A stretch of DNA of 28,238 nucleotides from Christensenella sp. UBA5893 (GCA_002431905.1 DJER01000012.1:1-28238); one strand, 5' to 3'. Positions 1 through 6,917 are shown, counted from the stretch's first letter. A program made the numbers and translations. Notes: a model not told the origin generated them from the letters alone.

Positions 1-9
1 TATATGTTC

Positions 10-30
10 AAAAATGCAATATTTTGCATT
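10..30 (-). terminator. intrinsic terminator after the DUF262 gene
   Basis: On the minus strand a 7-bp stem AATGCAA/TTGCATT with a 4-nt loop is followed by a short T run. It lies about 30 bp after the DUF262 stop. The stem is AT-rich, so it is a weak terminator. Confidence 0.45.
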
Positions 31-60
31 AAATACCACAAACCTTCTCAAAATTGAATC

Positions 61-1809
61 CTACTGCAAAATGTTAATCAATTTGTTTTTTAGAATTTTT
101 CTTCTCTCTCTAATAAATTCATCAAAGTTTGACAAAGATAAATCAATATTAGGAATTAAATGATTGTTTAAAAATTGTTGTTTCAAATTTATGTCATCTC
201 CACAATTTTTATTAACCCAATCCACCAAATAAGAGCTTGATTTTGATTCGTTTTCATTACTATCTAACATTTGTAAATTTAATATAGAATTATAAATCTT
301 AAATGGATATTCTTGTTTTAAATTTTCATCCAAGTTTTTATAAAGCACTTCTGCATGAATGTGGTCTTTATGAAAATTATTATTTTTGTAATCAAGATTT
401 GGATATAGTAAAGATAAAATAGGAAAAGCATAACAATTATCTTTTTGGGTCAACAATAAATTGTCTAATGCTTCATCATCGATTTGTCCTAAATTGGTAA
501 TTTGATTATTTATTAATTTACTAGAAAAATTTAAGTTATTATCTATGAATTTTTGAGAAATATCATCTGTAAATGCTTTTCTAGTTTGTTGCAATATTGA
601 ATCTGAAGTTCCACCAAATAATTTTCGTAGTATTGCTATATATAACCACTGTTTTATTTCTTTTCTATCACTTTCATACATTGTCTTATTAGTAAAGTCA
701 TAATACTTATTGCTATGATATAGATAATATAGAATAGGAAGTGTTGCATTATTTGAAGTAAGAGTAAATGATGTTAATCCAAAACTTTTTAACAAATCAA
801 ATAAAGATAGAACACAATCGCGTATATTATCCCAATTATTTTCTATTATTTCACAAAATTCTTTTGTGAAACTGTTAATTTCAGTTTTTACTGAACGATG
901 AAACAAATATAAAAAAGCTTTAATTATGTAGCTCTTGTCAATATCAAATCCCTTTTGGCTAACACTGTTAATTAGATTGTCAATTTCAGTTCTTGCATCC
1001 TTTTTATTCCAATTTGATACCATTAAAGAATAAACTATATCTGAAAAAGACAACGTACTACCGCCGGAATTAATTCTAGTAAAAATTTTAACTGCCTTAT
1101 CTGGATTCTGTTCATCTTCTTCATAATATGTTATAGATAAGTCATTAAATATCATGTTTTCTAATCTTTTTATTATTTTCCTTTGCTCTTTGTTTAATGA
1201 CATATCATCAAAATAGTCTGATATTTCTTCTCCACTATTGTGATATTCAATTATAGAACCCACCTTAAACCAAATATCATTTTTACTATCAATATAAAAA
1301 TCTTCCTGATTTGTTTCGGTGTTTCTTTTAAACGAGAAAAAATATTCACAATCATCATCTTCTGTTCCATTTTTAGATAAATTTAAATACAAAGTTCTTG
1401 TTGGAAAAGATGACTCTGAATAAGCCCAAGATTTTCTTGGCTCATGGTAAGCATAAGTCCCATATATTCCTATTCTAATAGCTGTTAATCTTTGTTGTCC
1501 ATCTAAAATTGCAAAAAAATCATTTGAATTTGATGTGTTAAATAATTTATTTGAAGTAGTACAATCACTCGCATCTTTTATATAGGAATTTATAAAATTG
1601 TAAAATTTCCATCTGGTTTTTATATCGCCTTTCACTTTCCAAAATAGCATAGAATTTGTTGGATACATTCTCATTAAGGAATCAAAGAGTCTTTCTATTT
1701 GTTCTGAATCCCATACAAATTCTCTTTGAAAAGCTGGCAATAGGTATTCATTATTGTTAATGTGTTGCATTGCCTCATTTATTGTAATCGGTGTTTGAAA
1801 TTTAGACAT
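61..1809 (-). CDS. DUF262/HNH protein, GmrSD-like modification-dependent restriction enzyme
   Basis: 582 aa. The N-terminal half is a DUF262 (GmrS/ParB-like) domain. It opens with a 'YLLPAFQREFVWD' block and has the family hallmark DGQQRLTA near residues 103-110. The C-terminal half has a DUF1524/HNH-type pattern, KDHIHAEVL followed by LNLQMLDSNENESKS, like the GmrD nuclease. In the known family, both domains in one chain form nucleotide-dependent type IV restriction enzymes that cut modified (for example glucosylated) phage DNA. That function here is inferred. The start ATG at 1809 has a good AGGAG site. The gene follows the membrane protein gene by 14 bp and is probably co-transcribed with it. 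It sits next to a recombinase inside an integrative element, which fits phage defence. Confidence 0.8.
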   Translation of the reverse strand: MSKFQTPITINEAMQHINNNEYLLPAFQREFVWDSEQIERLFDSLMRMYPTNSMLFWKVKGDIKTRWKFYNFINSYIKDASDCTTSNKLFNTSNSNDFFAILDGQQRLTAIRIGIYGTYAYHEPRKSWAYSESSFPTRTLYLNLSKNGTEDDDCEYFFSFKRNTETNQEDFYIDSKNDIWFKVGSIIEYHNSGEEISDYFDDMSLNKEQRKIIKRLENMIFNDLSITYYEEDEQNPDKAVKIFTRINSGGSTLSFSDIVYSLMVSNWNKKDARTEIDNLINSVSQKGFDIDKSYIIKAFLYLFHRSVKTEINSFTKEFCEIIENNWDNIRDCVLSLFDLLKSFGLTSFTLTSNNATLPILYYLYHSNKYYDFTNKTMYESDRKEIKQWLYIAILRKLFGGTSDSILQQTRKAFTDDISQKFIDNNLNFSSKLINNQITNLGQIDDEALDNLLLTQKDNCYAFPILSLLYPNLDYKNNNFHKDHIHAEVLYKNLDENLKQEYPFKIYNSILNLQMLDSNENESKSSSYLVDWVNKNCGDDINLKQQFLNNHLIPNIDLSLSNFDEFIRERRKILKNKLINILQ

Positions 1810-1823
1810 AATTTTCTCCTATA

Positions 1824-2471
1824 TTATTTTTTCTCATAAGTAAAAATATTGTAATAACCATTGTCATATTGTAGTGTAATAACAACTCTATCTTTATAAT
1901 CCATACTAATAAAGTCATCTTCAAACTTTATGTTGCTAGTTTTATTTCCTGAATAATAATATGTATGAGTGGAAGAACCTTTCGGATTTGTTAACGACAT
2001 ATGAACTGTGCAAACACCATCTTTTAGCGTTAAATAATTTTCATCTTCATTTGCAGAAATATTTGCTGTTCCTGTAATTGATATTAAATAATATGTTCCA
2101 TCAACTTTCATGGAATTTCCTACATAGATAAAAACAACAACTATCATAATTAAAACAATACAACTTAAAATTCCTATGGCTTTTTTATTTACGGTTCGCG
2201 AAACACTTTCTGATGATGTACTCTCATAATCAATATTGTTAGTATCATTCTCTCTTGTTTTTGATTTATTTGTGTGTTTTAAAAATTTTATTGCCTGCAA
2301 ACCAATGCTATAAAAGTTATATCCCATATCTTTTATCTTTTTTTCTGCAACTCTTCGAGCATCTGACAGGTCGTCCGCTTCAACTACAATCTTTTGTTCT
2401 TTTACATTATCCCAATTATGCGGTGGATAATTCAACGCTTTAAAAGTTACCTCATACATACCATGATACAT
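1824..2471 (-). CDS. unrecognised single-pass membrane protein, operon partner of the DUF262 gene
   Basis: 215 aa from ATG 2471, which has GGAAGG about 10 bp upstream; a TTG at 2480 would be too close to that site. I do not recognise a family. The first 60 or so residues form a soluble, probably alpha/beta domain with a 'VVEADDLSDARRVAEKKIKD' block typical of small modules of about 60 aa. Next comes a Ser/Thr/Asn-rich linker, one strong transmembrane helix (AIGILSCIVLIMIVVVFIYV, about residues 98-118), and a beta-rich C-terminal domain of about 90 residues that should face outside. It lies 14 bp upstream of the DUF262/HNH gene on the same strand, so the two may act together, for example by placing sensing at the membrane. 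That role is speculation. A 17-bp palindrome lies just upstream, probably in its promoter region. Confidence 0.7.
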   Translation of the reverse strand: MYHGMYEVTFKALNYPPHNWDNVKEQKIVVEADDLSDARRVAEKKIKDMGYNFYSIGLQAIKFLKHTNKSKTRENDTNNIDYESTSSESVSRTVNKKAIGILSCIVLIMIVVVFIYVGNSMKVDGTYYLISITGTANISANEDENYLTLKDGVCTVHMSLTNPKGSSTHTYYYSGNKTSNIKFEDDFISMDYKDRVVITLQYDNGYYNIFTYEKK

Positions 2472-2492
2472 ATATAACAATCCTTCCTTTTA

Positions 2493-2514
2493 ATACACTT
2501 ATCTCATAGATAAG
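2493..2514. promoter_or_regulatory. palindromic operator-like site, copy 1
   Basis: CTTATCT-CAT-AGATAAG is a perfect 7-3-7 palindrome (2498-2514), 27 bp upstream of the membrane-protein start. Copy 2 is at 2619-2645 in inverted orientation. They share about 20 bp reading TATCTATGAGATAA(G/A)TGTAT on the minus strand for this copy. Two matching palindromes in one intergenic gap suggest a regulator binding site. Confidence 0.5.
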
Positions 2515-2587
2515 CGAATAATTTATTGTTAAAAAGTAATAAACACACTCAAAATCTCACATTAATTTTTCACTAATTGCCATAATG

Positions 2588-2645
2588 TTGCAAATATTAA
2601 TAAAATATGTTATAATTTATACATCTATCTATGAGATAAATGTAT
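2588..2645 (+). promoter_or_regulatory. strong plus-strand promoter with palindromic operator over its start
   Basis: TTGCAA (2588-2593), a 17-bp spacer and a perfect TATAAT (2611-2616) form a consensus-like sigma-A promoter. The predicted transcription start (about 2623) lies inside a 27-bp palindrome (2619-2645, 12-bp arms with one mismatch around ATG) that matches copy 1. No plus-strand gene follows; the transcript would hit the terminator at 2654-2677. Confidence 0.6.
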
Positions 2646-2677
2646 AATTTTAGTCAGCCAGTTTGGCTGATTTTTTT
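2623..2677 (+). ncRNA. candidate ~55-nt antisense RNA to the integrase 3' end
   Basis: A consensus promoter at 2588-2616 points into a perfect intrinsic terminator at 2654-2677, with no start codon and ribosome site between. The product would be a short RNA whose 3' part is complementary to the last codons of the recombinase gene. It could be a regulatory RNA or a remnant of a lost gene. This rests on promoter and terminator only. Confidence 0.35.
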
Positions 2678-3552
2678 GTAAAAATTTCCATTGCTTTTCG
2701 TTTGTTTTGTAAATTTGTGTGAACATATCTATTCAGTGTTATTGTTGGAGATGAGTGTCCAAGAAGTTCGCTAATTGTTTTTATATCAATACTATTTTCA
2801 AGTAGTCTCGTTGCAAATGTATGGCGAAGTGAGTGAAACCCATAATGTTTGATATGTAATTTTTTAAGTAAATTATTGAATGATTTTTGATAAGCTCTTG
2901 GTTGTATTTGCTTTCCATTATGACTTACAATTACATAATCAATTGAGCAGTGTTGTCTTAATACCTTCATCAAATATAACAATTTTTTAGAAATAGGAAT
3001 TTCCCTAATTGAACTTTGTGTTTTGGGCGAACCTTCAATTGTTAAAGTCTTATGATTTTGAGAAATAGTCCCAACCGATTTATCAATGTAAATAAGTTTA
3101 TTTTTAATGTCTATATTTTGCCATTTTAGTGCTAAAACTTCTCCAAGTCTGAGTCCTGTGTAAAGACTTAATAGAATGCCAAAATAATAAAACTTATTGT
3201 TTTCCAAAATATAGTTTTCAAGTTTTGCTTGCTCTTGCTTTTCGAGTGCTTGAACTTTTCTTATTTGTTGATTTTTCAAATGCAAAGTTATTACTATTTT
3301 TTCTTTTATTAAACCATTCTCAAAAGCAAAGTTAAGACTTCTGTTTACCAAATTTTTAATTAGTTTTGTTGTAGAATAAGAGTATTTTTCCTTTATACTA
3401 ACAAGGAATTTATTAAGATTGCTTAACGAAATCTCTTTATTAAATCCAACAATATAAATATCGTTCATTTGCAAGTAGAATAGATATGTTTTTTGCTTTA
3501 TTGAGTATTTGATATTTTCCAAATACTGCATAACGATGTCTTTTAATTTCAT
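2650..3552 (-). CDS. tyrosine recombinase (phage/ICE-type integrase)
   Basis: 300 aa. The N-terminal ~100 residues are a SAM-like core-binding domain, and the catalytic domain follows. All catalytic positions are visible: Arg135 in TGLRLGE, a Lys near 177 in the beta-hairpin, His240 and Arg243 in HSLRH, His266 in LGHSS, and the nucleophile Tyr276 in NRYVH. It should therefore be active in integrating and excising the element through DNA strand exchange. It is somewhat short, with no extra N-terminal arm-binding domain obvious. The start ATG 3552 has an excellent AAGGAGG site. Upstream, on its strand, TTGACA (3709-3714) precedes an operator copy (3680-3695) that overlaps the expected -10 region, so the divergent HTH protein probably represses it. 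Confidence 0.92.
   Translation of the reverse strand: MKLKDIVMQYLENIKYSIKQKTYLFYLQMNDIYIVGFNKEISLSNLNKFLVSIKEKYSYSTTKLIKNLVNRSLNFAFENGLIKEKIVITLHLKNQQIRKVQALEKQEQAKLENYILENNKFYYFGILLSLYTGLRLGEVLALKWQNIDIKNKLIYIDKSVGTISQNHKTLTIEGSPKTQSSIREIPISKKLLYLMKVLRQHCSIDYVIVSHNGKQIQPRAYQKSFNNLLKKLHIKHYGFHSLRHTFATRLLENSIDIKTISELLGHSSPTITLNRYVHTNLQNKRKAMEIFTKKSAKLAD
2654..2677 (+). terminator. intrinsic terminator, plus direction, inside the integrase 3' end
   Basis: TCAGCCA-GTT-TGGCTGA is a perfect 7-bp stem followed by seven T. On the other strand the same bases encode the final residues of the recombinase and lack a T run, so it works for plus-strand transcripts only. Confidence 0.65.
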
Positions 3553-3679
3553 ATAAAATTCCTCCTTGCATTATTTTACTTTGCATTAGAGAAATTTTGA
3601 ATGTGTAAAATTAAGTAATTTAACAAGTATCAAAAAGTTTATAAGTTATATTCTTCACTTTTACCGACTCCCATATTAG

Positions 3680-3695
3680 TATTGTATAAACAATA
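3680..3695. promoter_or_regulatory. operator site 1, TATTGT-N4-ACAATA, at the integrase promoter
   Basis: A perfect 6-4-6 palindrome lies 128 bp upstream of the integrase start. On the minus strand a TTGACA box is at 3709-3714, and this site covers where the -10 would fall (TTTATA/TATACA). Binding would block integrase transcription. The same motif occurs at 3732-3747 and 3778-3793. Confidence 0.65.
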
Positions 3696-3731
3696 TTATA
3701 TATTATTTTGTCAAAAATTACAAGCCTTTAC

Positions 3732-3793
3732 TATTGTTTCTACAATATTATAATTTTTAAGTGTTTGACTACAATAGTATTGTGAAAACAATA
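3732..3793. promoter_or_regulatory. operator sites 2 and 3 at the HTH-HEPN promoter
   Basis: Site 2 (3732-3747) is TATTGT-TTCT-ACAATA and sits exactly between a -35-like TTTACT (3727-3732) and a perfect TATAAT (3749-3754). Site 3 (3778-3793) is TATTGT-GAAA-ACAATA, 18 bp before the HTH start, with an additional half-site ACAATA at 3771-3776. Site centres are 52 and 46 bp apart, counting site 1. This is a classic autorepression layout. Confidence 0.7.
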
Positions 3794-3811
3794 CAAAAGG
3801 AAATGAACAAA

Positions 3812-4057
3812 ATGAATACAGTCGCAGAAGTTGTAGTAAAGCGAATTAAAGAGATATTGAACGAAAAAGGTATGTCAATTTATCGTTTAGAAAAAATCAC
3901 AGCAATGTCTCATAACACAATGCAAACACTCATGAGAGCGGACAATAATAGTGTAAATCTAAAAACAGTTTTGCTAGTCATTCGTGGATTAGGTGTTACT
4001 ACTGCTGAATTTTTTAACTCTCCAATGTTTGACGATGAAGATTTAGATATAGATTAA
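3812..4057 (+). CDS. Cro/C1-type HTH transcriptional regulator
   Basis: 81 aa from ATG 3812, which has AAGGA 10 bp upstream. A GTG at 3761 and an ATG at 3803 are in frame but lie across operator site 3 or too close to the ribosome site. The protein is almost entirely one helix-turn-helix domain: VVKRIKEILNEKGMSIYRLEKITAMS is helix 1 and the first HTH helix, HNTMQTLMR is the recognition helix, and the last residues are acidic (FDDEDLDID). It is probably a repressor of its own operon and of the divergent integrase through the TATTGT-N4-ACAATA sites. The HEPN gene follows after 13 bp, so the pair resembles an antitoxin/regulator-toxin operon. The acidic tail may contact a partner. Confidence 0.85.
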   Translation: MNTVAEVVVKRIKEILNEKGMSIYRLEKITAMSHNTMQTLMRADNNSVNLKTVLLVIRGLGVTTAEFFNSPMFDDEDLDID

Positions 4058-4070
4058 TCAAGGAAAGAAT

Positions 4071-4685
4071 ATGAACGAAAAACTAACAGATTTATATAGA
4101 AAGTTATCTTTAATTACACATACGATTGAATCTGCTGAAGATTGCTATGTAAACTTCCAGATATTAGAAGAAACTATTAATGCTAAAATGAAAATAACTG
4201 AAATATCCAATGTATCATTAAATACTTTTAAATTTGCTTGTCTATATCAGGCGATTATGAATTTAAGTAAAGTATTTGCTGATAAGAATAGAAGTTCCTA
4301 TACAATTTCTAAGTTATTTGATGAGTTTATTAAATATAAAAACGAATTCTACAATTCAAATTTAGTCGAAAATACAATTTCAGACTTAAAAAATCGATTG
4401 AATAAATATGATGAAAGCATATCCAGATTAAAACAACGAAGAAATAAAATGTATGCTCATAATGATAAAGAATATTTTGGAGATAAAGATAAAACAGTTA
4501 GAGAACTTCCATTGTTTTTTGCAGACAAAGAGTGTTTAATTGATTATGGGAAATTTGCAACAAATAAACTAAGAGAACTTTTTAATCGTCCGGAGCAACG
4601 AATATCTAATTATCTGTATGGTAACAATCAAGATTTTTATAATACTATTGAATTTATAGAGAGTAATTACAAAAAATTAAATTAA
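4071..4685 (+). CDS. HEPN-domain protein, AbiU2-like
   Basis: 204 aa, all-helical. The conserved HEPN motif is visible as R124-NKMYA-H130-ND (R-x5-H), preceded by a long helical region and a second helix bundle. In the family, this Arg/His pair is the active site of metal-independent RNases used in abortive infection and toxin-antitoxin systems. AbiU2-like proteins carry the same RNKxxAHxD pattern. The start ATG 4071 has AAGGAAAG upstream. It follows the HTH gene by 13 bp, in one operon. I infer a phage-defence or toxin role, with the HTH protein controlling expression. It could instead be a HEPN protein with a non-catalytic role. Confidence 0.7.
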   Translation: MNEKLTDLYRKLSLITHTIESAEDCYVNFQILEETINAKMKITEISNVSLNTFKFACLYQAIMNLSKVFADKNRSSYTISKLFDEFIKYKNEFYNSNLVENTISDLKNRLNKYDESISRLKQRRNKMYAHNDKEYFGDKDKTVRELPLFFADKECLIDYGKFATNKLRELFNRPEQRISNYLYGNNQDFYNTIEFIESNYKKLN

Positions 4686-4704
4686 AAAAATACTAGAATT
4701 CCCA

Positions 4705-4779
4705 GTGTTAATAAAAGTTTTAAGCAGTTTTATATGGTTTTAGACCACATAATTTTAAGTTAAAATGCACATTTGATGC
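4705..4779 (+). repeat. imperfect direct repeat, left copy, flanking the ATPase gene
   Basis: This copy contains AAAAGTTTTA, GTTTTAGACC, TTTAAGTTAA and TGCACATTTGATG in the same order as a second copy at 6444-6520. The two are about 1.7 kb apart and bracket the AAA/DUF4143 gene, as expected for a module gained at an attachment-like site. Confidence 0.45.
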
Positions 4780-4813
4780 TAAATATTTTTTGTTGAATGT
4801 TATTTTGTTTTAT

Positions 4814-4901
4814 AAAGATTTTTAATATTTGTGCAAAATTGACATAAAAGATTTTTAATATTTGTGTAAAATTGACATAAAAGATTTTTAATATTTGTGT
4901 A
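4814..4901 (+). repeat. 33-bp tandem repeat, about 2.6 copies
   Basis: Units start at 4814, 4847 and 4880 and are nearly identical (AAAGATTTTTAATATTTGTG, then CAAAATTGACAT). It lies just upstream of the ATPase gene. It may be a binding array in the promoter region or a replication-slippage product. The 277-bp gap 4686-4962 has no other gene. Confidence 0.85.
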
Positions 4902-4962
4902 TTTTTGTTGCAAAGATAGAAAAAACATGCTAAAATCTTGGTGTGTTAATGGGAGCTCTTTT

Positions 4963-6288
4963 ATGATTTTTAAGAGAAAAATTTATTCAAAATTATTAGA
5001 TTGGAAGAATAATTGGGCAAATGAGCGTGCATTACTTATTCAAGGAGCAAGGCGAATTGGAAAATCTACTATTGTTGAAGAATTTGGGAAAAACGAATAT
5101 AAATCGTATATATTAATAGACTTTCAAAGGGATTTAGCAAACATTGAAGAGTTGTTTAAGACAGATATAAATGACTTGGATAGTTTCTTTCGTAAATTAT
5201 CCTTAATTTATGGAACGACACTTTATCCTAATAACTCTTTGATTATTTTTGATGAAATACAACTCTTTCCAATTGCAAGACAATCTATTAAGCAACTAGT
5301 TAAAGATGGGAGATTTCACTATATTGAAACCGGCTCTTTGATTACATTAAAACAAAAAGTGAAAAATATTCTAATCCCAAGTGAAGAAAGAAGCATTGAA
5401 ATGTATCCTCTTGACTTTGAAGAGTTTTTGTGGGCAATGGGCAAAAATAATACTATTGAATTATTAAGGGATTCTTTTGATAATATTAAACCATTAGGCG
5501 ATACTATTCATAGAGAAATGATGAAGTTGTATAGGACATATTTGGTTGTTGGTGGCATGCCACAAGCGATAGATGAACTATTAAAATCTAATGACTTTTC
5601 AAGAGTTGATGAAGTAAAACAAGATATATTAAATTTATATAAAAACGACTTAAAGAAAACAGATGTTGACAACAAACTTTCTACTTCGCTAATATTAAAT
5701 GCAGTCCCATCAGAATTGTCTTCACATAGTAAGTTGTTTAAAATTACAACCTTAGGCGAAAATGCAAGACTTGCAAGAGTCTTTTCATCGTTTCAAGCAA
5801 TAGAAGATTCTAAAATTGTCAATATTGCATATAACTCAACTGACCCCACTATTGGATTAAATAGAACAAAAGATTATGGCAAGCAAAAGATATATCTAAA
5901 TGATACAGGTTTGTTAGTTACTCAAATTTTTAGAGATTCTAATGAAAAAATTGAAAATTCTATATACAAACAAATTATTGTTGATAAAATCGGTATAAAT
6001 CTGGGAACAATTCTTGAAAATTCCATTGCACAAATGTTAAAAGCTAATGGATATGATTTATATTTTCATATGTTTGAGCATTATGAAATAGATTTTCTTT
6101 TGGCCGATGGTAAAAAACTAATTCCAATAGAAGTAAAATCATCATCATATTCAAATCACAAATCTATTGATGAATTTAACAAAAAATATTCTAATAGAAT
6201 TAAAACAAATTATGTAATTTATTCAAAAGATATAAAACGGATAGGCAATGTTACTTATATTCCATTTTATATGACGATATTCTTGTAA
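4963..6288 (+). CDS. AAA_14/DUF4143 ATPase with PD-(D/E)XK-like C-terminus
   Basis: 441 aa from ATG 4963, chosen because GGGAG lies 7-8 bp upstream; the open frame extends to a GTG at 4897 inside the tandem repeat. The N-terminal AAA_14 domain shows Walker A G28-ARRIGK-S35 and Walker B IIFDE (D97/E98). The C-terminal DUF4143 domain ends with a nuclease-like pattern, YEIDF (D377) then IPIEVK (E390, K392), as in PD-(D/E)XK folds. The family is common in gut bacteria and archaea and its biochemical role is poorly known. The P-loop and nuclease-like residues are intact. It is placed between imperfect direct repeats at the edge of the element, so it is probably a separately acquired cargo gene. 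A defence role is a guess. Confidence 0.85.
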   Translation: MIFKRKIYSKLLDWKNNWANERALLIQGARRIGKSTIVEEFGKNEYKSYILIDFQRDLANIEELFKTDINDLDSFFRKLSLIYGTTLYPNNSLIIFDEIQLFPIARQSIKQLVKDGRFHYIETGSLITLKQKVKNILIPSEERSIEMYPLDFEEFLWAMGKNNTIELLRDSFDNIKPLGDTIHREMMKLYRTYLVVGGMPQAIDELLKSNDFSRVDEVKQDILNLYKNDLKKTDVDNKLSTSLILNAVPSELSSHSKLFKITTLGENARLARVFSSFQAIEDSKIVNIAYNSTDPTIGLNRTKDYGKQKIYLNDTGLLVTQIFRDSNEKIENSIYKQIIVDKIGINLGTILENSIAQMLKANGYDLYFHMFEHYEIDFLLADGKKLIPIEVKSSSYSNHKSIDEFNKKYSNRIKTNYVIYSKDIKRIGNVTYIPFYMTIFL

Positions 6289-6443
6289 AATCTCAGCTGC
6301 TCAAATTTTAACATCACATAGTTTATATTAAGGAACGAGAGAAAGTGGACTTTGTGCTTGCACAAAAGTACGCTTGAAATCGTGACGCCAATATATATGT
6401 AATTTATATTAAAACATAATGATTTTAATAAAAAGTATCAAAA

Positions 6444-6520
6444 AGTTTTAGAAAAATTTATCGCGTTTTAGACCGTTTTAGATAGCAAAAGTTTAATATA
6501 TAGTGCACATTTGATGTCAA
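6444..6520 (+). repeat. imperfect direct repeat, right copy, flanking the ATPase gene
   Basis: This matches 4705-4779 in ordered blocks: AAAAGTTTTA, GTTTTAGACC, GTTTAATATA and TGCACATTTGATG. The remainder of 6289-6443 holds no gene; a hairpin ACTTTGTGC/GCACAAAAGT lies at about 6352-6371. Confidence 0.45.
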
Positions 6521-6628
6521 GTGTGCATTTTGGTTTGACATCAAAAGTCTTTTTAATGTGCCCAAAAGCCTTTATTTTCGGCACATTCAAGGGTATGCGT
6601 ATAAACCCACTCAAAAACATACACTTTT

Positions 6629-6673
6629 CTGATAAGGTGGGGGTCGGTGGTTCGAGTCCACTCATTCCAACCA
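6629..6673 (+). other. 3' half of tRNA-Ile(GAU): attachment-site scar
   Basis: The sequence starts at the anticodon loop CTGATAA (GAU = Ile). It continues with the 3' anticodon strand GGTGG, variable loop GGGTC, T stem and loop GGTGG-TTCGAGT-CCACT, acceptor CATTCCA, discriminator A and encoded CCA (6671-6673). The bases before CTGATAA do not pair with GGTGG and no D arm or 5' acceptor (TGGAATG) is upstream, so this is not a full tRNA. A typical tRNA terminator follows at once. This is the expected duplicated target of an integrase that crosses over in the anticodon loop. Confidence 0.85.
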
Positions 6674-6679
6674 AGAGCA

Positions 6680-6712
6680 AGTGTTTGGCAAAGCCAAACA
6701 CTTTTTCTTTTT
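6680..6712 (+). terminator. tRNA-Ile terminator
   Basis: A perfect 10-bp stem AGTGTTTGGC/GCCAAACACT with loop AAA is followed by TTTTCTTTTT, 7 bp after the CCA of the tRNA fragment. It is probably the original terminator of the tRNA gene, so chromosomal DNA resumes here. Confidence 0.85.
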
Positions 6713-6768
6713 ACAAAACCGAGAATTGAAAGTTTATTTTCATAAGCGAGATTTTGGAAAAGAAAAAT

Positions 6769-6917
6769 AGTTTGCAAAAACAAACTTGCAAGTGGTTTAC
6801 AAGTCACAAAGAACCACAGTTTGAGTAATCCCCCAAACCTTATATTGAGCATAGCAAAAGTATAAGGTTGGGTAAATTCCTACCAAATTTGAGAGCGAAA
6901 TTCGCTCTCATTTTTTT
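6769..6917 (+). ncRNA. candidate structured RNA: four hairpins ending in a terminator
   Basis: In order: AGTTTG/CAAACT (6769-6786), GTGGTT/AACCAC (6792-6817), a long stem CCCAAACCTTATA/TATAAGGTTGGG with one bulge (6832-6872), and a perfect 10-bp terminator stem TGAGAGCGAA/TTCGCTCTCA with seven T (6890-6917). No reading frame with a ribosome site covers it. It may be an independent small RNA or the tail of read-through from the tRNA. I see no strong promoter, so this is tentative. Confidence 0.35.
6890..6917 (+). terminator. intrinsic terminator
   Basis: Perfect 10-bp stem TGAGAGCGAA/TTCGCTCTCA with a 1-nt gap (tight loop from the stem ends) followed by TTTTTTT. It ends the hairpin series starting at 6769. 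Confidence 0.8.

Larger units (their letters stand above)
1..6673. mobile_element. right-hand part of an integrative element in tRNA-Ile (left end outside window)
   Basis: This region holds a tyrosine recombinase, a DUF262/HNH protein, an HTH-HEPN pair and an AAA/DUF4143 ATPase. It ends at a 3' half of tRNA-Ile at 6629-6673. When an element integrates into a tRNA gene, the intact tRNA is rebuilt at one end and a 3' fragment is left at the other, so this fragment marks the distal edge and the element should lie to its left. No conjugation or phage structural genes are visible here, so the class (genomic island, satellite, ICE) cannot be named. That the recombinase at 2650-3552 catalysed this integration is an inference, because it lies about 3 kb from the fragment. 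Confidence 0.55.

Noticed and set aside
4814..4901. Short CRISPR array
   Set aside because: The 33-bp units are contiguous without spacers and no cas genes are present.
6289..6673. Possible intact tRNA-Ile split by an intron in the anticodon loop
   Set aside because: No 5' half (TGGAATG acceptor plus D arm) is visible upstream, and the scar explanation fits the nearby recombinase.
6468..6852. Open frames on both strands with peptides such as SGLEPPTPTLS and GWNEWTRTTDPH
   Set aside because: These are the well-known false proteins made by translating tRNA sequence; they overlap the tRNA-Ile fragment and hairpins and lack ribosome sites.
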